The position numbers and the translations under genes were made by a program. The notes beneath the pieces were generated by a model. The model saw nothing but the letters and a program-made list of their open reading frames with translations. It had not been told where the DNA came from and ran no database searches. Shown here in pieces: positions 37,537-46,714 of a stretch of DNA of 64,000 nt. Within the stretch, counting starts at the first letter, position 1; each line of letters opens with the position of its first letter. This stretch comes from an uncultured Acidobacteriota bacterium (lineage in GTDB: Bacteria > Acidobacteriota > Blastocatellia > RBC074): the NCBI GenBank assembly GCA_902825875.1, contig CADECP010000011.1:62001-126000 (forward strand), written 5' to 3'.

Positions 37537-38037
37537 TCAGTTCATCTTCTCGTGGCAGTAGTTGCAATCCGTACTGGCTTTGTTCGCCTGATGGCAGTTC
37601 ATGCAACTGGCCATGTTGATTTCTTTCGCCTTGTACATCTGTTCCAGTTCTTTGACTTCGCCGTGGCAAGTCACGCACGTGCTGCCCGCTTCCAAATGCA
37701 CGCGATGGCTGAAAAACACATAGCTGGGAATTTCATACACGCGCCGCCATTTGATCTCGCGTTTGTCTTTGGCAAATCCGGCCAGCTTTTGAATCGCCAG
37801 GCTGTCGGTTTTCACTTCTTCGTGACATTGCATGCACATCGCCGCCGAAGCCAGTCCCATTCGTTCGCCGGGATCAGGGTTTTTATGACAGGTCGCGCAC
37901 TTCAATCCTTGCCCGCCGACGTGCAGCTTGTGACTGAAGGGAATCGGCTGTTCGGGGCCGGGCAGCTTTTCGGTTTGCGCGGCCAGCCCAAGAACACTAA
38001 CAACCAACACTATCCCAAGCCGAACAAACTTAGGCAT
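37537..38037 (-). CDS. Periplasmic five-heme cytochrome c (c3/c7-like)
   Basis: This 166-residue exported protein starts [20 protein letters not shown] at 38037; the frame open further upstream only translates a repeat. Five CxxCH sites: Cys47 (CATCH), Cys68 (CMQCH), Cys121 (CVTCH), Cys145 (CMNCH) and Cys158 (CNYCH), with extra His residues (FSHKLH, FSHRVHL) as distal ligands. It most likely accepts electrons from the GMC dehydrogenases encoded upstream and passes them to the respiratory chain. Confidence 0.88.
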   Translation of the reverse strand: MPKFVRLGIVLVVSVLGLAAQTEKLPGPEQPIPFSHKLHVGGQGLKCATCHKNPDPGERMGLASAAMCMQCHEEVKTDSLAIQKLAGFAKDKREIKWRRVYEIPSYVFFSHRVHLEAGSTCVTCHGEVKELEQMYKAKEINMASCMNCHQANKASTDCNYCHEKMN

Positions 38038-38057
38038 CAAGCTGCCGAAACCTTTTT

Positions 38058-38150
38058 CAACCGCAGAGGCACAAAGGTTCGCAGAGGCGGCGCAGAGATT
38101 GGGCGCCTCTCTCTGCGCTTCCTCAGCGTTCTTTGCGCCTCTGCGGTGAA
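38058..38150. repeat. CCGCAGAGGC inverted-repeat element
   Basis: Arms CCGCAGAGGC (38061-38070) and GCCTCTGCGG (38137-38146) are perfect complements, extended by near-matching TTCAA/TGAA and ACAAAG/CTTTGCG words. The CCGCAGAGGCGCAAAG...GCCTCTGCGG type palindrome is widespread in bacteria. It separates the cytochrome gene from the GMC gene and contributes the false upstream extension of the cytochrome. Confidence 0.8.
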
Positions 38151-38177
38151 ATGCTTTTCCGATTTGACCCAATCGCT

Positions 38178-39752
38178 TCACAACTCTCCTTTTCGCATTT
38201 GCTCAGCCAGATATTCTGACGCGCGCATCGCCAGCGCCAGAATCGTCAGCGTAGGATTTTGCGCGCCGCCGCTGACGAAACTGCTGCCATCCACGACAAA
38301 CAAATTTTTCACGTCGTGGCTTTGATTCCATTTGTTCAGCACGCTGGTTTTCGGATCGTCGCCCATTCGACACGTGCCGAGTTCGTGCATGCTGCGACCA
38401 GGATTGTTCATAACCGGATTGCGGTGCAGCACTTCCATTCCGCTGTCCTGGAACAACTGACTGATCGTATCCACGGCGTCTTTGGCCATGTTGTGTTCGT
38501 TGTCGGTGTACTTGATGTTGAAGTTGAGCACCGGAATGCCCCAAGCGTCTGTCACTTTGGGATCGAGTTTGACGTGGTGTTCATAGCGCGCCAGCGTTTC
38601 GCCCATGATCGTCGTGCCGATGCCCGCGTTGCGATGGTTGTTGATGGCGTCTTCGAGTTCCGCGCCCCACATCGGAAAGTATTTCGCATCCGGCGTTCCG
38701 CCCGGATTGACATCGCAAGCGTAACCGCGCAGAAAGTTTTTCTCTTTGGTTTTCAGATTTCGGAAACGAACCAGCACGCCAGAACCGCTCAAACCGCGCG
38801 ACGATTTGCCGTTTTTGGCTTCGGGGATGACGCCGTAAACACCGCCGGGAATGTAAAACTGATCGTGCCAGTAATGCCCCAAAACGCCGCTGGAATTGGC
38901 TATGCCGGAGTTCAGCAAAATGCGCGTGCTTTCCAGAGCCGAAGCACCCAGCACAACGACTTTGGCTTTGGCGTGAAGCTCTCGGCCTGATTGACGATCC
39001 GCGAAATTGACGCCGTTGGCTTTGCCGGTTTTCTTGTCCAACGTCACGTTGCGAACGACGGCATTCGGCACGATGGTCAGATTTCCCGTAGCCTGAGCCG
39101 TAGGCAGCAACAGATTCGCCGAACTGGCGAACTGTCCATCGCCAAGCGCGCGCCGAATTTTCGTGATTCGCATGCCGCGCGATGCTCCAGTTTTGTTGAT
39201 GCGTTCAATCACGCTGCCATCGGGCGATTTGTCTTCCACAAAAATTCCGTCAGGCAGTTGCGGCAAACCTTCCTTGCGGCCAGAGACGCGAAAAATGGTT
39301 TCGGCGCGGTCATAAAACGGCGCAAGCTCTGCGTAACTGATCGGCCAGTTGTCACCGTATCCGTCGTGGTCTTTGGCTTTGAATTCGTAATCGCTCAGCC
39401 GATAAGACATCCGCCCCCAGAAATTCACCTTGCCGCCGATCATACGAATGCGCGCCCAACTGTAGGGAATTTTCGTGCTGAAGGTATACGGAACCTGATC
39501 GAAGTCTACCCACTGATGGGCGTTGAATTCGGTCGCCTGATACACCAGCGACAACCTGCCCGGCTTGCCCAAGTCGCGATACGGCAATTCGTAAACGGGC
39601 TTCATCGTGCGCTGATGATTGAAATCCACCAGAGGCCCGGCGTCCAGCAACAAAACCTTCGCGCCTTTTTGCGTCAGGATGTACGCCGCCATTCCGCCCG
39701 AAGCGCCGGAACCAACAACCAACACGTCATATTCTTTGGTTTCTTTTTGCAT
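38178..39752 (-). CDS. GMC-family oxidoreductase B
   Basis: This 524-residue FAD enzyme starts [20 protein letters not shown] at 39752, with the dinucleotide-binding GSGASGG and the acidic end [10 protein letters not shown]. Other landmarks are [56 protein letters not shown] and [20 protein letters not shown]. It belongs to the group paired with gluconate-2-dehydrogenase subunit 3-like proteins and cytochrome c, which oxidise sugars or alcohols in the periplasm. No export signal is visible, so export would depend on the Tat-signalled small subunit, a known hitch-hiker arrangement. Paralogue of the gene at 40410-41990. Confidence 0.9.
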   Translation of the reverse strand: MQKETKEYDVLVVGSGASGGMAAYILTQKGAKVLLLDAGPLVDFNHQRTMKPVYELPYRDLGKPGRLSLVYQATEFNAHQWVDFDQVPYTFSTKIPYSWARIRMIGGKVNFWGRMSYRLSDYEFKAKDHDGYGDNWPISYAELAPFYDRAETIFRVSGRKEGLPQLPDGIFVEDKSPDGSVIERINKTGASRGMRITKIRRALGDGQFASSANLLLPTAQATGNLTIVPNAVVRNVTLDKKTGKANGVNFADRQSGRELHAKAKVVVLGASALESTRILLNSGIANSSGVLGHYWHDQFYIPGGVYGVIPEAKNGKSSRGLSGSGVLVRFRNLKTKEKNFLRGYACDVNPGGTPDAKYFPMWGAELEDAINNHRNAGIGTTIMGETLARYEHHVKLDPKVTDAWGIPVLNFNIKYTDNEHNMAKDAVDTISQLFQDSGMEVLHRNPVMNNPGRSMHELGTCRMGDDPKTSVLNKWNQSHDVKNLFVVDGSSFVSGGAQNPTLTILALAMRASEYLAEQMRKGEL

Positions 39753-39765
39753 AGAGAAATTTCGA

Positions 39766-40386
39766 TTACTGCTGGTCGTAATACTTGCTCGGTTCTTTCG
39801 TATTTCCATCGGCCAAATCGCATAAGCGCCGAAATCCGGCCATCATCGCCAGCCAACCACCGTCGCCCAGATTTTCAATGACTTTTTGTTTGACGGCGGA
39901 ACGATCTACGAGCTTTTCCTGTTTGAGCAGAAAGACAATGTCGTCCAAATCTTTTTGCCGCCCCGCATTGAATTTCAGGATGACCAACCATTCAGCCGTC
40001 ACAACGCGCAATCCATTGGGCAGACGAATCGCTTCTTTCAACGCATTTCGATACAACTCTCGATACCCATCACTTCGTACGATCCAATCAATCTGCACGT
40101 TGTATTTGCCGACTTGCAAGTTGTAGCTGCTGCCACCAAAACTCAGCGAATGCTGCGGCGTCAGCGATAAATGATTCGACGCAATAATATCCACGTCTTT
40201 GGTCAGGCGCGGGCTGCCATACAGGTGCATCGCAATTCCACCCGCCAGTGCCCATTCGATTTCTTCCCGCGTAGCCATCTCTCCGAATTGCTGCGCAGCT
40301 TCCAGTCCTGTATCTGTGGAAATCGTCGGATTCGCCACACTTTCCAAGATGCGCTCGACAACACGTTGATAGTCGCTATCACTCAT
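39766..40386 (-). CDS. AbiEii/MNT-like nucleotidyltransferase
   Basis: This 206-residue protein has [20 protein letters not shown] followed by DIIAS, which is the GG-x-A-x6-G-x2-R-x-T-x-D-x-D core of nucleotidyltransferases of the AbiEii/DUF6036 type. Further segments are [20 protein letters not shown] (third acidic position) and [18 protein letters not shown] (K-DL-D). Such proteins serve as toxins in abortive infection or as uncharacterised domains. Here it is inserted between two paralogous GMC genes with gaps of 13 and 23 bases; no AbiEi-like antitoxin is next to it. Confidence 0.78.
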   Translation of the reverse strand: MSDSDYQRVVERILESVANPTISTDTGLEAAQQFGEMATREEIEWALAGGIAMHLYGSPRLTKDVDIIASNHLSLTPQHSLSFGGSSYNLQVGKYNVQIDWIVRSDGYRELYRNALKEAIRLPNGLRVVTAEWLVILKFNAGRQKDLDDIVFLLKQEKLVDRSAVKQKVIENLGDGGWLAMMAGFRRLCDLADGNTKEPSKYYDQQ

Positions 40387-40409
40387 CGCTTAACTCCATT
40401 TGCGCGTTG

Positions 40410-41990
40410 TTACAACGCTCCTTTGCCCGCCTGCTCCGCTAAATACTCCGACGCCCGCATCGCCAAGGCCAGAATCGTCAGCGTCGGATTTTGCGTGCCG
40501 CTGGTGACGAAGCTGCTGCCGTCCATGACGAACAGGTTTTTCACGTCGTGGCTTTGATTCCATTTGTTCAGCACGCTGTTTTTTGGATTGTCGCCCATCC
40601 GGCAGGTGCCGAGTTCGTGAATGCTGTAACCGGGCGGGTGCATCTTGTCGTTGGCGTTCAAGACTTCAAAGCCTGCGTCTTTGAATACCTGACTGATGGT
40701 GTCTACGGCGTCTTTGGCCATGTTGAATTCGTTGTCGGTGTAACGGCATTGGAAGTTCAAAACCGAAATGCCCCAGGCGTCTTTCACCGTCGGATCGAGC
40801 TTCACGAAGTTTTCAAAACGCGGCAGGACTTCGCCCATGATCGTTGTGCCGATGCCTGCTCCGCGAAAAGTGTCGAGTTGTTTTTGGAGCTCCGCGCCCC
40901 AGGCAGGAAAGAGTTTGGCGTCAGGCGTCGCGCCCGGATACAGATCACAGGCGTATCCGCGCAGGAAGTTTTTGGCTTTTGTTTTCGGGTCTTTCAAGTT
41001 GCGGAAGCGCGGAATGTAACCCGCTCCGGCGACAAGTCCGCGTGGAGCTTTGCCGTCTTTGGCTTCGGGCATGACGCCCATCACGCCGTTCGAGATGTAA
41101 AACTGATCGTGCAGGTAATGCCCAAGAACTCCGCTGGAATTGGCGATTTTGGAATTGAGCAAAATGCGCGTGCTTTCCAAACACGAAGCTCCCAACACAA
41201 CGACTTTGGCTTTGGCGTGGAGTTCGCGGCCTGATTGCCGATCTACAAAACTGACGCCGTTGGCTTTGCCGGTTGCCTTGTCCGTAGTGATTTCGCGGAC
41301 GACGGCGTTCGGCACGATGGTCAAATTGCCAGTAGCTTGCGCGGCAGGCAGCAGCAAGTTGAACGAACTGGCGAACTGCCCATCGCCCAGCGAACGGCGA
41401 ATCTTCGTCACGGTCATGCCGCGCGATTTTCCGGCGGTGCCGATGCGTTCCAGCGCCGCGCCGTCGGGCGATTTGTCTTCGATAAACTGGCTGTCGGGCA
41501 ATTGTGGCAAACCTTCTTTGCGTCCCGAAACGCGAAAGATGGGGTCTACGCGGTCGTAAAACGGCGCAAGCTCCGCGTAACTGATCGGCCAGTTGTCGCC
41601 GAATCCATCGTGGTCTTTGGCTTTGAATTCGTAATCGCTCAGCCGGTACGACATTCGCGCCCAAAACAGCGATTTGCCGCCGACCATTCGCACGCGCACC
41701 CAGTTGTAAGGCGATTTCGGATCGTGCGTGTAAGGAACCTGTTGTTCATCTACCCATTGATTGGCGTTGAATTCGTTGGCCTGAACGACATGCGGCAATC
41801 TGCCCGGTTTGCCGAAGCCGCGATACGGCAATTCGTAAACAGGTTTCAAGCCGCGCTGGCGCTGGAAATCCACCAGCGCGCCTGCTTCGAGCAGCAAACA
41901 CTTCAAGCCTTTTTGCGTCAGACTGTATGCCGCCATGCCTCCGGAAGCGCCAGAGCCGACAATCAAAACGTCGTATTCTTTTTCAGCCAT
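40410..41990 (-). CDS. GMC-family oxidoreductase A
   Basis: This 526-residue FAD enzyme starts [20 protein letters not shown] at 41990. It keeps [60 protein letters not shown], and [20 protein letters not shown]. It is highly similar to gene B along its length, so the two are a tandem duplication. The conserved subunit 3-like gene lies upstream (42236-42829). In the glucoside 3-dehydrogenase type of complex this would be the catalytic subunit. The substrate is not known. Confidence 0.9.
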   Translation of the reverse strand: MAEKEYDVLIVGSGASGGMAAYSLTQKGLKCLLLEAGALVDFQRQRGLKPVYELPYRGFGKPGRLPHVVQANEFNANQWVDEQQVPYTHDPKSPYNWVRVRMVGGKSLFWARMSYRLSDYEFKAKDHDGFGDNWPISYAELAPFYDRVDPIFRVSGRKEGLPQLPDSQFIEDKSPDGAALERIGTAGKSRGMTVTKIRRSLGDGQFASSFNLLLPAAQATGNLTIVPNAVVREITTDKATGKANGVSFVDRQSGRELHAKAKVVVLGASCLESTRILLNSKIANSSGVLGHYLHDQFYISNGVMGVMPEAKDGKAPRGLVAGAGYIPRFRNLKDPKTKAKNFLRGYACDLYPGATPDAKLFPAWGAELQKQLDTFRGAGIGTTIMGEVLPRFENFVKLDPTVKDAWGISVLNFQCRYTDNEFNMAKDAVDTISQVFKDAGFEVLNANDKMHPPGYSIHELGTCRMGDNPKNSVLNKWNQSHDVKNLFVMDGSSFVTSGTQNPTLTILALAMRASEYLAEQAGKGAL

Positions 41991-42042
41991 GAGATTCGAT
42001 TTTGAAGTTTGAGTCCGCCAATGCCGCATCGCGGCATCTGAA

Positions 42043-42194
42043 TTTAGGCAGGTCGTTTACGGCCTGCATGCGGAAATGAAAATTTGACCGCGTCGCGTAG
42101 CGACGGTTGAAAATGCCCGCGAGATTTCAATCGTCGCTACGCGACGAGATGATCTGGGTGGCATCCGTTGCAGGCCGTAAACGACCTGCCTAAA
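42043..42194. repeat. 152-bp element with 25-bp perfect ends and nested inner palindrome
   Basis: Outer arms 42043-42067 and 42170-42194 are perfect 25-bp reverse complements (starting TTTAGGCAGGTCGTTTACGG). Inner arms 42091-42112 and 42125-42146 match at 21 of 22 positions (CGTCGCGTAGCGACG core, itself nearly palindromic). A 12-base loop separates the inner arms. The element has no coding capacity and looks like a MITE. It lies between two genes of the dehydrogenase operon and could form a cruciform or a strong RNA hairpin. Confidence 0.85.
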
Positions 42195-42235
42195 CTCAAC
42201 CGTCCCGCTGGGACGAAGACCACGCCGCCGCTCGC

Positions 42236-42829
42236 CTAATCAATCGGATACCAATATTGCCCGACGCCGCCGCCGCGCCGTCCGCCGCTGGAGCCTGCCG
42301 TCACATATTCGCGCGAATTGATTGTCGCGTTGCGAATGTCTTGCTTGGCCTCGCGCAGGAAGCGCGCAAACGGGTCTGCCGGAGGTTCGTACGTCCAAGG
42401 CTGTTTCAATGGTGCGAGCAATTCTGCCGCTTGCGCGTCGGTTACGTCGGCAAAAGCTTTGCCGAACCGCTTCGTTGCCTGCGCGTTCAGCGTGTTCAAG
42501 CCAGCGGTGTAAATCTGCCTGCGCTCGGCGGTTGATTTGCCGATCAGGAAATCTAGGAACTCCGGCGCTCCGGCATCGAGCGCGCCCGGCATGCTATTCA
42601 GCGGAGGCAGGATGATGTTGCTCAACTTTTTCAGCGCGGCCAATTGCGCGGCGCTGAAAAAGCGAGGCATCGTTTCGCCTGCGGCATCCAGCGAAGCCGT
42701 TTCCAGCTTCGGTGCTTCTTCTTGCGGACGCTGCGCGACAACCGGAGTTTCTGCGTTTGATTCGGAAACTATCGGCAAGGCCGCAGCAGGCGTGACGGCG
42801 AGTGTTTGAATAAATTTTCTTCGTTTCAT
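42236..42829 (-). CDS. Gluconate 2-dehydrogenase subunit 3-like protein
   Basis: This 197-residue exported protein starts [20 protein letters not shown], a Tat-like signal. The core [20 protein letters not shown], then [20 protein letters not shown] and [20 protein letters not shown], matches the subunit 3 family (PF13618). The C-terminal part holds [20 protein letters not shown] and the ending [11 protein letters not shown]. It is thought to carry the GMC subunit through the Tat system. It is the first gene of this minus-strand operon. Confidence 0.88.
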   Translation of the reverse strand: MKRRKFIQTLAVTPAAALPIVSESNAETPVVAQRPQEEAPKLETASLDAAGETMPRFFSAAQLAALKKLSNIILPPLNSMPGALDAGAPEFLDFLIGKSTAERRQIYTAGLNTLNAQATKRFGKAFADVTDAQAAELLAPLKQPWTYEPPADPFARFLREAKQDIRNATINSREYVTAGSSGGRRGGGVGQYWYPID

Positions 42830-43095
42830 AAGCGTTGTGAGTTGAAAGCGTCATCACAGGGATTCTTCAATCCCGATTCGTCAGCAATCTGTTTAGGCTC
42901 TCGCTGGCATTGACGAGCCTGAAACAGCGGCAGTTTCAAACTTCATTCGATTGTCCGATTTTTCGAGAGTGGGCGCTAATCGTAAAGCGCGTAGCAAAAT
43001 TTGCTGCCCGCGTGTTTCCAATGTAGATTCTCTGGCAGTGTTTGCTCAAGTAAGGTTGGATCAATCCACCAGACGACAATCATCATTTTTTGAAC

Positions 43096-43494
43096 ATGAA
43101 ACAATCCATTGCTCACATCGCGCTGGTCGTTCGAGATTACGACGAAGCCATAGAGTTTTACACGCGCAAACTTCACTTCACGTTGGTCGAAGACACATAC
43201 CAACCCGCACAAGACAAACGCTGGGTGACTGTGGCTCCGCCGGGATCGAGCGAAACGACGTTGCTGCTGGCGCGAGCCGCTACGCCGGAACAGGATGCCT
43301 TCGTCGGTCGCCAATCCGGTGGGCGTGTCTTTCTGTTTTTGCGAACCGACAATTTCTGGCGCGATTACCGCGAAATGGTTTCGCTCGGCATCCGCTTTGT
43401 CCGCGAACCGAAGGAAGAAAGTTACGGAACCGTCGCCGTCTTTGAAGATTTGTACGGAAATCTGTGGGACTTGATTCAGTTTAATCACCAATAA
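43096..43494 (+). CDS. VOC-family (glyoxalase-like) protein
   Basis: This 132-residue protein has MKQSIAHIALVVRDYDEAIE, FYTRKLHFTLVEDTYQP, LFLRTDNFWRDYREMVSLGI and YGTVAVFEDLYGNLWDLIQF, the paired beta-alpha-beta-beta-beta modules of the VOC superfamily. Metal ligands are likely His9 and Glu in the AVFEDLYGN motif. ATG 43096 is taken; a TTG two codons earlier is in frame. No convincing ribosome site is seen. Substrate unknown. Confidence 0.87.
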   Translation: MKQSIAHIALVVRDYDEAIEFYTRKLHFTLVEDTYQPAQDKRWVTVAPPGSSETTLLLARAATPEQDAFVGRQSGGRVFLFLRTDNFWRDYREMVSLGIRFVREPKEESYGTVAVFEDLYGNLWDLIQFNHQ

Positions 43495-43583
43495 CTGGAA
43501 AAGAACCAGACCCATCATTCATAATCGCGGCTCCGCAAACAAAAACGTTGTCCAACCCGCTTTCGCTTCAGAAAGGAGCATCC

Positions 43584-44456
43584 ATGAATTGGCGGAAACT
43601 TTTCGTCCCGGTCGCCTTCATGTGGCTGACGCTCGTGTCCATTTCGGCTCAAACACAAACCCAAAAACCGTTTGACGATTGGAATCAACCGTTCAAACCG
43701 TTTCGCATCATCGGCAACATTTATTACGTCGGCACGAACAATCTGGCCTGTTTCCTGATTACCTCGCCCGCCGGATACGTGCTGATTGACACCGCCATGC
43801 AGGAATCCGCGCCGATCATTCGCGCCAACATCGAATCGCTCGGTTACAAGCTGAAATACGTCAGGCTGATTTTGTCCAGCCACGCGCATTTCGATCACGT
43901 CGCCGGTCACGCAGATATGAAAGCCGCCACCGGCGCGCAAGTCGTCGCTTCGGCGGCGGACGCGCTGGCGCTGGAAAGCGGCGGAGCCAAAGGCTTTCAT
44001 CCGATCGGTTCATACAAACCGGTTAAAGTGGATCGAATCATCAAAGACGGGGAAATCGTCCGGCTGGGCAGCATCGCCTTGAAGGCTCACCTGACGCCCG
44101 GCCACACCGAAGGCAACACCGCCTGGTCAATGACGGTCGAAGAAAACGGCAAAAAGTATGAAGTGTTGTTCGCGCCCAGCATGTCCATCAATCCCGGCGT
44201 CAAGATGGTCAACAATCCAACGTGGCCAACGATTGCCGATGCTTATGCCCGGTCGTTTCAGAAATTGAAGTCGCTTCCCTGCGATGTGTTTTTGGGCCCC
44301 CACGCTCCGTTTTTTGATATGGAAGCGAAGGTAGCGCGCATGAAAGCCGATCCCAAGGCCAACCCTTTTATTGACCCCGAAGGCTTTCGCAATTACATCG
44401 CCGGATTTGAAAAAGGCTATAACGACCAGCTTCAGAAAGAGCGAAGCGGAAAATGA
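43584..44456 (+). CDS. Subclass B3 metallo-beta-lactamase-like protein
   Basis: This 290-residue exported protein starts at ATG 43584 behind GAAAGGAG. Signal peptide 1-22. LSSHAHFDHVAGH gives His100, His102, Asp104 and His105 (HxHxDH); HLTPGHTEGNTAWSM supplies the next His; GPHAPFF supplies the last zinc His. The single-HxHxDH spacing and GPHAxFF end are typical for subclass B3 enzymes. Environmental bacteria carry many such genes; beta-lactam hydrolysis is likely but untested, and there is no sign of mobile DNA around it. Confidence 0.88.
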   Translation: MNWRKLFVPVAFMWLTLVSISAQTQTQKPFDDWNQPFKPFRIIGNIYYVGTNNLACFLITSPAGYVLIDTAMQESAPIIRANIESLGYKLKYVRLILSSHAHFDHVAGHADMKAATGAQVVASAADALALESGGAKGFHPIGSYKPVKVDRIIKDGEIVRLGSIALKAHLTPGHTEGNTAWSMTVEENGKKYEVLFAPSMSINPGVKMVNNPTWPTIADAYARSFQKLKSLPCDVFLGPHAPFFDMEAKVARMKADPKANPFIDPEGFRNYIAGFEKGYNDQLQKERSGK

Positions 44457-44495
44457 ACTGGATGTCATTTCTTCTGACACTTTCAAAGACGATAT

Positions 44496-45176
44496 ATGGT
44501 TGAAGAAATTTCGAAATCTCAAATTGACCGTCTAGGCGACAGGCTGAAGAAAGGAAACATCAGCGAAGATGACTTGGGGATGCTTGACCAATATCGCCGC
44601 TCATATTCCGAGGCCTACGAAGCTGTCGTCGAGGCAATCAGAAAGGAACTATCGCTGGCACCGACAGGACGCCCTGCGAAATCAACTCCTTCCATCGCCG
44701 AAAAGCTTCGGAGAGAAAGCATCCGCCTCACTCAAATTCAAGACATTGCAGGCTGTCGAATCATTGTGGCGGACATTGCAAGCCAGGACGAAGTCGTAAA
44801 ATCACTCAGTGGGCTTTTTGAAGATGTAACCATCGTTGATCGCCGCCAAAAACCCAGTCACGGCTATCGTGCTGTTCACGTCGTGGTGCGTTACGGAACA
44901 AAATTGATTGAGGTTCAGGTTCGTACAGGACTGCAACAACTTTGGGCTGAATTTTCTGAAAAGCTTTCTGACGTTGAAGGCCCAGCAATAAAATATGGTG
45001 GTGGAGACGAGAAAAGCAGAGAACTACTTGAAACCGTATCTGACCTTGTTATCACAATTGAATCGGGCGAAACTGAAGATCAGCTTAAAGAGTGGGCTTC
45101 TGTAAACAGGCCGAATATAGAGGCGAGGCTACGTGATGGCATTACTCGCCTAGAAAACCAACGAGGTAAAAAATGA
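44496..45176 (+). CDS. RelA/SpoT-domain protein (candidate toxSAS)
   Basis: This 226-residue protein has a single (p)ppGpp-synthetase-like domain without hydrolase, TGS or ACT domains. IQDIAGCRIIV carries the catalytic-type Asp83; KPSHGYRAVHVVV is the GYRxxH segment; KLIEVQVRTGLQQLWAEFSE carries Glu139 of the E-V-Q-x-R-T motif; R and K residues in GRPAKSTPSIAEKLRRES match the ATP-binding part. It overlaps the small downstream gene by four bases (ATGA). Single-domain synthetases paired with a small gene are often toxSAS toxins. That role is inferred. It is a small alarmone synthetase-like protein by sequence. Confidence 0.83.
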   Translation: MVEEISKSQIDRLGDRLKKGNISEDDLGMLDQYRRSYSEAYEAVVEAIRKELSLAPTGRPAKSTPSIAEKLRRESIRLTQIQDIAGCRIIVADIASQDEVVKSLSGLFEDVTIVDRRQKPSHGYRAVHVVVRYGTKLIEVQVRTGLQQLWAEFSEKLSDVEGPAIKYGGGDEKSRELLETVSDLVITIESGETEDQLKEWASVNRPNIEARLRDGITRLENQRGKK

Positions 45177-45403
45177 TTTTCCTGATCGAATATAATCGTA
45201 ACCTTGGCGAGATCGTGACCTTTGAATCATTCAACGAGCTTGATCGCCGAAAAGCAGAAGCGGCTCGATTTGAGTTGGAACTTAAGTTAAATCGTCTTGG
45301 CATAGAACACGAGGTCATTATTTTGGAGGCGGCTACGGAAGCGGCATTGCGGCGAACTCACCGTCGCTATTTTGAAAGCTTGTCGCAGCTTGCAACCGCG
45401 TAA
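45173..45403 (+). CDS. Small protein paired with the RelA/SpoT-domain gene
   Basis: This 76-residue protein reads MIFLIEYNRNLGEIVTFESF, then NELDRRKAEAARFELELKLN, then GIEHEVIILEAATEAALRRT and HRRYFESL. It appears as a beta-hairpin followed by helix, strand and helix. It is translationally coupled to the RelA/SpoT-domain gene by the ATGA overlap. No family is recognised. By context it is the candidate antitoxin of a toxSAS pair; it may instead be a regulatory subunit. Confidence 0.7.
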   Translation: MIFLIEYNRNLGEIVTFESFNELDRRKAEAARFELELKLNRLGIEHEVIILEAATEAALRRTHRRYFESLSQLATA

Positions 45404-45463
45404 AGTAAAGACAGTCTCTATCTCTTCCAACCTTGCAACATCCGCTCATCGCTTGAATCTGAC

Positions 45464-46696
45464 ATGAACAACTATCTCTTCACCAAAATCCGCCAGCAAT
45501 TTGAGCGACAGGTCATCGCCGACATCGAACAAACCGTCGCCGAGCAAATTCATCCCAGCAAAGTCCGCTTCAAACCCGGAGCGCGCATCGCCATTGCTGC
45601 GGGCAGCCGAGGTATCGCCAACATCGCACGCATCACCAAAGCAGTGGCTGATGCTGTCAAAGCCCAGGGAGCCGAGCCGTTCATCGTTCCGGCGATGGGC
45701 AGTCACGGCGGAGCTACAGGCGAAGGGCAGCGCGAGATTCTGGCTTCGTACGGCATTACAGCAGAGGCGATGGGTTGCCCGATTCGCTCTTCGATGGAAG
45801 TTGTTGAGATTGATCGTGGCAGTCTGGAACTGCCGTTGTTTATGGACAAGCACGCTTACGAATCCGACGGCGTGATTTTGGTCAATCGCATCAAACCACA
45901 CACGGCTTTTCACGGAGATTACGAAAGCGGTTTGATCAAAATGAGCATCATCGGTTTGGGCAAAGAACGGCTGGCTTCGGAAATTCACCGTTACGGAGTT
46001 TACGGTTTGAAGACGCTGATGCCCGAAGCCGGAAAACGGATTTTGGCGACCGGCAAAGTCGTGCTCGGCGTGGGCATTGTCGAAAATGCTTATGACGAAA
46101 CCGCCATTATCGAAGCTCTGACTCCGGCGGAAATCGTCGCGCGCGAACCACAGTTGCTGAACACGGCCAAACAGATGATGCCGCGTTTGCCGCTGGAAGA
46201 AATTGACGTGCTGGTGGTGGATCAGATCGGCAAAAACATCAGCGGTTCGGGAATGGATCCGAACGTCATTGGCCGCATGCGAATTCGCGGAGCGCAGAGT
46301 TCCGAATCGCCCAGCGTCAAAGTCATCATCATCACAGACCTGACAGACGTTTCGCACGGCAACGCCTGCGGCATAGGCTTGGCCGATGTCACGACGCGGC
46401 GGTTGCGAGACAAAATTGATTGGGACGCGACCTACAAAAACGGAGTCACCAGCGGATTTTTTGAACACTTCATGCTGCCGATTGTCGCCGCCACAGACCG
46501 CCAGGCGTTCGATTGGGGCATTCGCGCCAGCCACGATCCGCACAAACCGAAAAAGATCGTCCGCATCAAAGACACACTGCACGTCAGCGAGCTGTACGTC
46601 TCGCCAGCGGCACTGGCTGAAGTCAAAGACCGCGTTGAGATAATCGGCGAACCTGTGAACCTGTTCGACGATCAAGATTCGCTGATTGCGTTTTGA
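45464..46696 (+). CDS. LarA-like lactate racemase-family protein (DUF2088)
   Basis: This 410-residue protein has a DUF2088/LarA N-terminal domain: RIAIAAGSRGIANIARITKA, then FIVPAMGSHGGATGEGQREI and VNRIKPHTAFHGDYESGLIK with MSIIGLGKERLA. The His residues in GSHGG and KPHTAFHG are those used in the Ni-pincer enzymes. Genuine LarA needs the LarBCE maturation proteins, which are not in the window. It is likely a racemase or epimerase of a 2-hydroxyacid. The PhyH-like gene starts 18 bases after its stop. Confidence 0.83.
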   Translation: MNNYLFTKIRQQFERQVIADIEQTVAEQIHPSKVRFKPGARIAIAAGSRGIANIARITKAVADAVKAQGAEPFIVPAMGSHGGATGEGQREILASYGITAEAMGCPIRSSMEVVEIDRGSLELPLFMDKHAYESDGVILVNRIKPHTAFHGDYESGLIKMSIIGLGKERLASEIHRYGVYGLKTLMPEAGKRILATGKVVLGVGIVENAYDETAIIEALTPAEIVAREPQLLNTAKQMMPRLPLEEIDVLVVDQIGKNISGSGMDPNVIGRMRIRGAQSSESPSVKVIIITDLTDVSHGNACGIGLADVTTRRLRDKIDWDATYKNGVTSGFFEHFMLPIVAATDRQAFDWGIRASHDPHKPKKIVRIKDTLHVSELYVSPAALAEVKDRVEIIGEPVNLFDDQDSLIAF

Positions 46697-46714
46697 TACT
46701 TTTCCAAAGAGACA

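Noticed and set aside
43584-44456. Acquired antibiotic-resistance island
   Set aside because: The B3 enzyme has no integron, transposon or repeat boundary around it and its codon use looks like the host's; environmental chromosomal origin is simpler.
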